DNA of 7,725 nucleotides from CAZALT01 sp964485515 (GTDB taxonomy: Bacteria; Actinomycetota; Acidimicrobiia; Acidimicrobiales; Acidimicrobilacustridaceae). This document shows positions 1 to 3,870 of this stretch, piece after piece (within the stretch, counting starts at the first letter, position 1; each line of letters opens with the position of its first letter). The translations under genes were made by a program, and so were the position numbers. The notes under the pieces are model-generated. The model ran no database searches. It was not told where the DNA came from and was given only the letters and a program-made list of their open reading frames with translations. The stretch lies in the NCBI GenBank assembly GCA_964485515.1, contig CAZALT010000168.1:1-7725 (forward strand), written 5' to 3'.

Positions 1-455
1 AGAAGAAGCACCGCATCGAGGACGCGGTCAGCACCACCAAGGCCGCCATCGAGGAAGGTGTCGTCGCCGGCGGCGGCGTCACGCTGCTGCGGGCCCAGGC
101 CCGGGTGCTCGACACCGCCAAGGACCTCAGCCCCGACGAGGCGGTCGGTGCCCGCATCGTGGCCACCGCACTCGAGGCGCCCCTCAAGCAGATCGCCGAG
201 AACGCCGGTCTCGAAGGCGGCGTCGTCGTTGACAAGGTGCGTCACCTCGGCCAGGCGTCCGAGGGCCTCAACGCGGCCACCGGCGAGTACGAAGACCTCG
301 TGAAGGCTGGTGTCATCGACGCGGCCAAGGTCACCCGCTCGGCGCTGCAGAACGCCGGCTCGATCGCCGCGCTGTTCCTCACCACCGAGGCCATCATCGC
401 CGACAAGCCTGAGGACGCGCCGGCCGGCGGCGGCATGCCCGACATGGACTTCTGA
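1..455 (+). CDS. groEL: Chaperonin GroEL (Hsp60), C-terminal part, 5' truncated by window edge
   Basis: This is the C-terminal 150 residues of a 60-kDa chaperonin, the ATP-driven double-ring protein-folding machine of the cytoplasm. The reading frame is open from base 3; bases 1-2 belong to a split codon. It covers the C-terminal half of the equatorial domain. The segment RIEDAVSTTKAAIEEG followed by VVAGGGV is the GroEL signature region, and the Asp encoded at 21-23 corresponds to the catalytic Asp398 of E. coli GroEL. Further on, KVTRSALQNAGSIAALFLTTE matches the family up to the last helix. The tail is short and ends GGGMPDMDF. It resembles the Gly/Met-rich tails of typical GroEL2-type actinobacterial proteins and not the His-rich tails of GroEL1 paralogues. 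The stop TGA at 453-455 is also the first three bases of a 14-bp tandem repeat. No groES is visible. The family call is secure; the paralogue type is inferred from the tail only. Confidence 0.97.
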   Translation, partial: KKHRIEDAVSTTKAAIEEGVVAGGGVTLLRAQARVLDTAKDLSPDEAVGARIVATALEAPLKQIAENAGLEGGVVVDKVRHLGQASEGLNAATGEYEDLVKAGVIDAAKVTRSALQNAGSIAALFLTTEAIIADKPEDAPAGGGMPDMDF

Positions 456-499
456 TCCAGGTCGACTGATCCAGGTCGACTGATCCAGGTCGACTGATC
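453..499 (+). repeat. 14-bp direct tandem repeat, 3 full copies plus 5 bases
   Basis: The unit TGATCCAGGTCGAC occurs at 453-466, 467-480 and 481-494 without a mismatch, followed by a partial TGATC at 495-499. The first copy begins on the groEL stop codon. Each unit contains the self-complementary hexamer GTCGAC. The array lies between the coding region and the terminator hairpin, so it is transcribed into the groEL 3' UTR. It looks like a slippage-expanded minisatellite; no function can be assigned from sequence. Confidence 0.95.
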
Positions 500-512
500 G
501 GATCGCGTTGGT

Positions 513-546
513 GGAAGAGGGCGTCCCTTCGGGGGCGTCCTCTTTC
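513..546 (+). terminator. Intrinsic-type terminator hairpin after groEL, UUCG loop
   Basis: An imperfect inverted repeat gives a 15-bp stem with three G-U pairs (514/545, 521/538, 524/535). The 5' arm is 513-527, the loop TTCG at 528-531 and the 3' arm 532-546. The C(UUCG)G loop is an exceptionally stable tetraloop. Downstream the T content is modest (TCTTTC at 541-546 overlaps the stem), as is usual for high-GC actinobacterial terminators. Its position between groEL and the hemQ promoter fits transcript termination of groEL. Confidence 0.85.
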
Positions 547-612
547 GCGTTCCGGGGGTTCCGGGTCGCGGGATCTGCCTCGCAGGATCTGCTGGCGACG
601 GGGGTTGGTCCG

Positions 613-618
613 TAGACT
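613..618 (+). promoter_or_regulatory. Candidate -10 box of a leaderless hemQ promoter
   Basis: TAGACT fits the actinobacterial -10 pattern TAnnnT. Its last T lies 6 nt before the hemQ ATG, so the predicted transcription start coincides with the A of the start codon. No Shine-Dalgarno sequence precedes the ATG, and I see no convincing -35 hexamer. The similar arrangement at other genes in the window raises confidence. Confidence 0.6.
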
Positions 619-624
619 CCGGCC

Positions 625-1308
625 ATGACCGAACCCGTGTCCCCGGCCGTTGGCATCGGCGTCGTCCACCTGTTCTGCCGGACCTCGCCCATCGCCGACC
701 GCGCCGCCATCCTCGATGCGGTGGCCAAGGCCACCGCGGACGGCGACCAGGTCGTGGCCGTCGCCGTGCTGGGCCACAAGGCCGACCTGGCCTTCATGGT
801 GCTCGGCGCCGACCTGTGGCGTCTGCGTCGGTTCCAGAGCGCGGTGCAGGAAGCCGGTCTCGACGTGGTCGACTCCTACGTGTCCATCACCGAGCTGTCC
901 GAGTACGCCAAGGGGCTGCCGCCCGAGATGGCCCAGGCCCGCCTGTACCCTGAGCTGCCGCCCGAGGGGAAGCCGGCGTGGTGCTTCTACCCGATGTCCA
1001 AGCGGCGGGACCCGGAGCAGAACTGGTACACGCTGCCCTTCGACGACCGCAAGGCGCTCATGCACGAGCACGGCGCGTCCGGTCGGAAGTTCGCCGGTCG
1101 CATCCTCCAGCTGATCACGGGCTCGACCGGCCTCGACGACTACGAGTGGGGCGTCACCCTGTTCGGCCAGAAGCCCGACGACCTCAAAGAGGTCGTGTAC
1201 ACGATGCGCTACGACACGGCATCGGCGCTCTACGCCGAGTTCGGGCCCTTCTACACCGGCCTGGTCGCGTCGGCCGAGGTCGTGCTCGACCAGGTCGGCG
1301 TGTCGTGA
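625..1308 (+). CDS. hemQ: Coproheme decarboxylase HemQ/ChdC (chlorite dismutase family), Firmicutes-type active site
   Basis: The 227-aa protein belongs to the chlorite dismutase fold family. HemQ/ChdC performs the last step of the coproporphyrin-dependent heme pathway: it decarboxylates iron-coproporphyrin III at two propionates with hydrogen peroxide to give heme b in the cytoplasm. The diagnostic part is residues 119-210. WCFYPMSKRR carries the catalytic Tyr (Y122) and the Lys four residues on (K126). MHEHGASGRKFAGR carries the proximal heme ligand, read as H149. Q162, 13 residues later, matches the distal Gln of Bacillus-type enzymes. DDYEWGVTLF and the YDTASALYAEFGPFYTG end are also typical. 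True chlorite dismutases have a distal Arg and lack this Tyr context. The N-terminal half is poorly conserved, as is usual. The ATG is chosen because a -10 box sits 6 nt upstream. The stop overlaps the alternative GTG start of larE, suggesting co-transcription. Confidence 0.94.
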   Translation: MTEPVSPAVGIGVVHLFCRTSPIADRAAILDAVAKATADGDQVVAVAVLGHKADLAFMVLGADLWRLRRFQSAVQEAGLDVVDSYVSITELSEYAKGLPPEMAQARLYPELPPEGKPAWCFYPMSKRRDPEQNWYTLPFDDRKALMHEHGASGRKFAGRILQLITGSTGLDDYEWGVTLFGQKPDDLKEVVYTMRYDTASALYAEFGPFYTGLVASAEVVLDQVGVS

Positions 1309-1327
1309 CCGACCGGTCCGTCCACCC

Positions 1328-1333
1328 AAAGGA
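1328..1333 (+). promoter_or_regulatory. Ribosome binding site that selects the larE start
   Basis: AAAGGA lies 10 nt upstream of the ATG at 1344. It favours that ATG over the in-frame GTG at 1305, which overlaps the hemQ stop codon (GTGA) but has no comparable site in front of it. Confidence 0.55.
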
Positions 1334-1343
1334 CGGCCCGTCG

Positions 1344-2168
1344 ATGGATGCCCCAGTCGATGTCCGGCTCGAAGGCCTGCGAGCGCGGCTGCGCGAGCTC
1401 GGTCGTGTGGTCGTCGCCTTCAGCGGCGGGGCCGACTCCGCGCTGCTGGCCAAGGTCGCCACCGACACGCTCGGCCGCGACCGCGTGCTGGTCGTAACGG
1501 CCGTGTCCGCGTCGCTCGCCGCATCCGAGCTGGCCGACTGCGCCGCGCTCGCCACTGAGTGGGACCTGCGCTGGACCGAGGTCGTCACCTCCGAGCTGAC
1601 CAACGAGGACTACCAGCGCAACGATGCCGATCGCTGCTTCCACTGCAAGGACGCCCTGATGGAGGCGCTCGCGCCGCTCGCCGCAGACGAGGCGGCCACC
1701 GTCGTGCTGGGCGTCAACCTGGACGACCTCGACGACCACCGTCCCGGCCAGCGCGCCGCCCGACAGCACGGCGCCGCCTTCCCGTTCGTCGATGCGGCGC
1801 TGACGAAGGACGACGTGCGCCAGCTCTCGCGGCAACTGGGGCTGCGCACGTGGGACAAGCCCGCCGCCGCATGCCTCGCGTCGCGCGTCCCGTACGGCAG
1901 CCCCGTCACGCTCACCGTCCTCAGCTCGGTCGAGAAGGCCGAAGCGGCGCTGCACGCCCTCGGCTTCGCCGAGCTGCGCGTGCGGCACTACGGAGATCTC
2001 GCCCGCATCGAGGTGCCGGTCGCCGACCTGTCCCGCCTCGTCGACGACCACGCCGCCGTCGTGGCCGCCGTCCGCGCGGCCGGCTACCGGTACGTCACGG
2101 TCGACCTCGAAGGCTTGCGCTCCGGCAACCTCAACCAGGCGCTGGGCCTGCACAGCTCGTCAGCGTGA
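1344..2168 (+). CDS. larE: ATP-dependent sulfur transferase LarE-like protein (PP-loop)
   Basis: The 274-aa protein is a PP-loop ATP pyrophosphatase of the LarE family. LarE adenylylates the carboxylates of pyridinium-3,5-biscarboxylic acid mononucleotide and inserts sulfur to build the nickel-pincer cofactor of lactate racemase. The ATP-binding loop is SGGADS (27-32). Other family blocks are RCFHCKDAL (97-105), GVNLDDLDDHRPGQRAA (123-139), DKPAAACLASRVPYG (171-185) and the RVRHYGDLARIEV end (212-224). C177 is the counterpart of the sacrificial Cys176 of Lactobacillus plantarum LarE. C98 and C101 form an extra CxxC, a pattern associated with LarE proteins that bind an iron-sulfur cluster. The ATG with an upstream AAAGGA is preferred. 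The GTG at 1305 would add 13 residues and overlap hemQ by 4 nt. No larA, larB or larC is in view, so the true substrate is open. The family call is firm; the pathway is inferred. Confidence 0.9.
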   Translation: MDAPVDVRLEGLRARLRELGRVVVAFSGGADSALLAKVATDTLGRDRVLVVTAVSASLAASELADCAALATEWDLRWTEVVTSELTNEDYQRNDADRCFHCKDALMEALAPLAADEAATVVLGVNLDDLDDHRPGQRAARQHGAAFPFVDAALTKDDVRQLSRQLGLRTWDKPAAACLASRVPYGSPVTLTVLSSVEKAEAALHALGFAELRVRHYGDLARIEVPVADLSRLVDDHAAVVAAVRAAGYRYVTVDLEGLRSGNLNQALGLHSSSA

Positions 2169-2172
2169 AGCT

Positions 2173-2643
2173 ATGAGCGAGGTCTCCGACGAGGAGCGGC
2201 TCGCCATCTACGCCACCGACCTGGCCGATGGCCTCGACCGGCACCTGGCCCGCTGGGTGCAGGACTGCATCACGCGCATCGCGACGGCCTACTTCGGGTC
2301 GGTCAGCGACGATCTTCGACAGGCCGGGCAGCGGGCGGGTGAGCTCGCTCGTGACGACCTCATGCCCGAGATCCGCGCCCTGCTGGCAAGCGACGTCGAC
2401 CAGCAGCGCACGACTCCGCTGGCGATCATCCGCGGCGCGGTGCGCTATCCCACCCAGGTCCTGCACGAGGCCGGCGTGCCCCCGGTGCGCCGCGACCCGA
2501 TCGCCGCCGAGCAGTTCCCCGACGACGACTACGACCTCACCCCGACCGGCTTCAAGGACCTCGACCCGAGCCTTCACGACCCCGGCCTCACGTGGGGCGC
2601 AGCCAAGGCCCACGTCCACATGAGGCGCCATCGCCCGGACTGA
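2173..2643 (+). CDS. Unrecognised 156-aa protein, third gene of the hemQ-larE operon
   Basis: I cannot assign this protein to a named family. It starts 4 nt after the larE stop with an ATG and only a weak purine stretch (TGAAG), so translation is probably coupled to larE. Residues 1-90 look helical and amphipathic, with no signal peptide or membrane segment. They include AIYATDLADGLDRHLARWVQ and a single Cys (C32). Residues 91-156 look more constrained: RYPTQVLHEAGVPPVRRDPIA, then an acidic stretch FPDDDYDLTP (115-124), and a basic end AKAHVHMRRHR (145-154). Codon use matches its neighbours, with strong third-position G/C and an uninterrupted frame, so it is very likely a real gene. It is soluble and cytoplasmic by composition. 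Its position suggests a role linked to LarE or to heme synthesis, but nothing in the sequence shows which. Confidence 0.8.
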   Translation: MSEVSDEERLAIYATDLADGLDRHLARWVQDCITRIATAYFGSVSDDLRQAGQRAGELARDDLMPEIRALLASDVDQQRTTPLAIIRGAVRYPTQVLHEAGVPPVRRDPIAAEQFPDDDYDLTPTGFKDLDPSLHDPGLTWGAAKAHVHMRRHRPD

Positions 2644-2684
2644 CGGGTCACCCACGTCCGCGGCGAATCGTGTCAGAACGTGTC

Positions 2685-2705
2685 GGTGCACGGTGCACGG
2701 TGGAC
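2685..2705. repeat. Heptamer direct repeat in the convergent intergenic gap
   Basis: GGTGCAC occurs at 2685-2691 and 2692-2698, followed by GGTGGAC at 2699-2705 with one mismatch. It lies between the end of the 156-aa gene and the end of the methyltransferase gene. GTGCAC is self-complementary, so the transcript could fold locally. No classical terminator with a U tract is visible in this gap; a weak 5-bp dyad (CGACT/AGTCG, 2728-2742) overlaps the methyltransferase stop. Confidence 0.7.
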
Positions 2706-2730
2706 CTTTCTTGTGTGGGAAGTGAGCCGA

Positions 2731-3402
2731 CTACGTCAGTCGCCGCGCGAGCACCACGGCATCGATGTGGGTTCCTGGCTGGCCATCGGGCGCGGCGGCG
2801 TCACGTTCGGCTACCTCGCACCGGACCACCTCCCACTCGCCCTCGGCGACGCCGAGGTCGACGAGCTCGTCTTCGGGTGACGGGAACACGTGCCTGGCGC
2901 CCGCCGAGTCCGGCGGCGTCCACGACGGGGGCCCAGCGTGGCTGACGACGAGGATGGCGCCGCCGGGGGCGACGGCCTCGGATGCGGCGTGGAGGATGTC
3001 GGCGCGGGGGAGTGCGACCGGGGACTGGAAGAACTGCGCGGAGACCAGGTCGAACGAACCGGTGGGGAACGACGTGGCGAGGTCATGGCGCTCCCAGGTG
3101 ATGCGGTCGCCGACACCTGCTTGCTCCGCGTGCTGTCGTGCTCGATCGAGGGCGGTCGCCGACAGGTCGACGGCCGTCACCGTCCAACCCTGCGCCGCGA
3201 GCCAGATGGCATCGCCGCCCTCACCGCAGCCGAGGTCGAGCGCCCGACCGGGAGTGAGGCGGCCGGCCTCCGCCGCGAGCACGGGGTTCACCGAGCCGCT
3301 CCAGATCTGGTCCTTCTCCAGGTAGCGCTGCTCCCAGAAGTCGACGGCGTCCATCTCGTCCATCTCGTCCAACTCATCCACATCAGCGTGATCGTGCGGC
3401 AC
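2731..3402 (-). CDS. Class I SAM-dependent methyltransferase
   Basis: The protein has 223 aa if started at the GTG at 3402. It carries a Rossmann-type methyltransferase domain. Motif I is ALDLGCGEGGDAIWLA (residues 54-69), and VTAVDLSATALDRAR (75-89) includes the acidic residue that binds the SAM ribose. FDLVSAQFF (117-125) is motif IV-like, and PGGAILVVSHAGPPSW (146-161) is the post-III strand region. The block DFWEQRYLEKDQIWSGSVNPVL before motif I is typical of small actinobacterial methyltransferases often compared with the TehB/thiopurine group; the substrate is unknown. The N-terminus is His/Asp-rich (PHDHADVDELDEMDEMD) and built on a 9-bp DNA repeat. The GTG is chosen because GAGGGAG lies 5 nt upstream, and because the longer frame from ATG 3486 would run through lower-GC, dyad-rich DNA. 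ATG 3363 or 3354 are also possible. The stop is TAG. Confidence 0.85.
   Translation of the reverse strand: MPHDHADVDELDEMDEMDAVDFWEQRYLEKDQIWSGSVNPVLAAEAGRLTPGRALDLGCGEGGDAIWLAAQGWTVTAVDLSATALDRARQHAEQAGVGDRITWERHDLATSFPTGSFDLVSAQFFQSPVALPRADILHAASEAVAPGGAILVVSHAGPPSWTPPDSAGARHVFPSPEDELVDLGVAEGEWEVVRCEVAERDAAAPDGQPGTHIDAVVLARRLT
3351..3386 (-). repeat. 9-bp coding repeat in the N-terminus of the methyltransferase
   Basis: On the + strand CCATCTCGT occurs at 3351-3359 and 3360-3368, followed by the degenerate copies CCAACTCAT (3369-3377) and CCACATCAG (3378-3386). In the methyltransferase frame this encodes the acidic run DVDELDEMDEMD. The unit is a multiple of three, so copy-number change would keep the frame. 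Confidence 0.8.
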
Positions 3403-3407
3403 GACGG

Positions 3408-3414
3408 CTCCCTC
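3408..3414 (-). promoter_or_regulatory. Ribosome binding site supporting the GTG start of the methyltransferase
   Basis: On the - strand GAGGGAG ends 5 nt before the GTG at 3402-3400. No comparable sequence precedes the ATG at 3486. This site decides the start used here. Confidence 0.6.
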
Positions 3415-3442
3415 GGTCTCGACGACCAGAGCAGCATCTCCA

Positions 3443-3482
3443 TTGCCAGCGAAATTGGCAACCCACCTTGCCGAACTGGCAA
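3443..3482. promoter_or_regulatory. Paired TTGCC/GGCAA dyads, candidate operator of the methyltransferase
   Basis: Two inverted repeats stand side by side: TTGCCA-N7-TGGCAA at 3443-3461 and TTGCC-N5-GGCAA at 3468-3482. Their centres are 23 bp apart, about two helical turns. The adjoining inner half-sites TTGGCAA and TTGCCGAA are also near-complementary. The block is 41 bp upstream of the methyltransferase GTG and downstream of the four-cysteine gene on the same strand. It is less GC-rich than its surroundings. I read it as a two-site repressor operator; the regulator is unknown, and no clear -10 box was found. Confidence 0.5.
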
Positions 3483-3513
3483 ACACGGTACCGCGAGGTG
3501 TGGACGACGAGCG

Positions 3514-3705
3514 TCAGTCGCCGTTGTCGAAGTCGTCAGCGATCTGCCAGCCGGTGTCGCTCACCTTGCGGGACTCGAAGAAGAGGCAGTCGTCCGGACA
3601 GGCGAAGGGCATCTCGGCGTTGGCGCCGAGGCGGCACCGCTGGAACACGTCACCCGTGTCGGTCGTTCGACTCGAGTAGTGACGGCAGTCGTCGCGCACA
3701 GCCAT
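3514..3705 (-). CDS. Small four-cysteine protein, 63 aa
   Basis: This short cytoplasmic protein has four cysteines: C7 (DDCRHY), C24 (FQRCRLGANAE), C36 and C40 (FACPDDCLFFE). The spacing C-x16-C-x11-C-x3-C could bind zinc or an iron-sulfur cluster; no ligand is proven. The text CRHYSSRTT...GDVFQRCRLGA resembles small uncharacterised proteins I associate with Actinobacteria, but I cannot give a family name. The frame stays open far upstream (to 4173) only because it runs antisense through glnD. The ATG at 3705 is chosen because a -10-like CAGACT lies 6 nt upstream, as at hemQ, and because the recognisable sequence begins there. It is divergent from glnD and lies 111 nt upstream of the methyltransferase on the same strand, with which it might be co-transcribed. 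Confidence 0.75.
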   Translation of the reverse strand: MAVRDDCRHYSSRTTDTGDVFQRCRLGANAEMPFACPDDCLFFESRKVSDTGWQIADDFDNGD

Positions 3706-3711
3706 GCCGAG

Positions 3712-3717
3712 AGTCTG
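3712..3717 (-). promoter_or_regulatory. Weak candidate -10 box of the four-cysteine gene
   Basis: On the - strand CAGACT ends 6 nt before the ATG at 3705, the same spacing as TAGACT before hemQ. The first base departs from TAnnnT, so this is a weaker match. There is no Shine-Dalgarno sequence, consistent with a leaderless transcript. Confidence 0.4.
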
Positions 3718-3790
3718 CCACGCACGGTGGTCGTGCCCGGCCGGTCGAACGCGGACTGGTCGACCGCCTGCGGCGCGCACTCCGAGACGA

Positions 3791-3804
3791 TGTGAAGGTT
3801 CACA
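3791..3804. promoter_or_regulatory. Perfect dyad TGTGAA-GG-TTCACA between divergent genes, candidate operator
   Basis: The 14-bp inverted repeat has 6-bp perfect arms and a 2-bp centre. It lies 67 nt upstream of the glnD ATG and about 85 nt upstream of the four-cysteine gene. The half-site resembles CRP/FNR-type TGTGA, but the gap between TGTGA and TCACA is 4 and not the usual 6. A GntR-type or other dimeric regulator is equally possible. An overlapping TGAAG/CTTCA pair spans 3793-3809. Confidence 0.5.
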
Positions 3805-3857
3805 CTTCAGACACAATTCTCCACCGTTCGGCCCGGGTTCGGCCGTTCCGTGCCGGT

Positions 3858-3863
3858 TATCGT
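3858..3863 (+). promoter_or_regulatory. Candidate -10 box of a leaderless glnD promoter
   Basis: TATCGT fits TAnnnT and ends 7 nt before the ATG at 3871. It lies downstream of the alternative GTG at 3850, so a transcript starting here cannot use that codon. No convincing -35 element or ribosome binding site is visible. Confidence 0.6.
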
Positions 3864-3870
3864 CCGCGTC

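Noticed and set aside
978..1304. Longer version of larE starting inside hemQ
   Set aside because: The extra N-terminus is Arg/Pro-rich out-of-frame hemQ sequence; LarE homology begins only after the ATG at 1344.
394..1329. 311-codon open frame on the - strand over groEL end and hemQ
   Set aside because: It runs through the groEL terminator and 14-bp repeat and is antisense to hemQ; the translation is Arg-rich with no family features.
2680..2880. 66-codon + strand frame in the convergent region
   Set aside because: It overlaps the methyltransferase 3' end antisense, and its second half is shadow translation without family similarity.
3403..3486. N-terminal extension of the methyltransferase to ATG 3486
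   Set aside because: It would translate the TTGCC/GGCAA dyads and a less GC-rich patch, has no ribosome binding site, and adds residues before the recognisable domain. The GTG at 3402 with GAGGGAG is better.
3791..3804. Canonical CRP site
   Set aside because: The spacing between TGTGA and TCACA is 4 nt, not 6, so I report only a dyad of unknown regulator.
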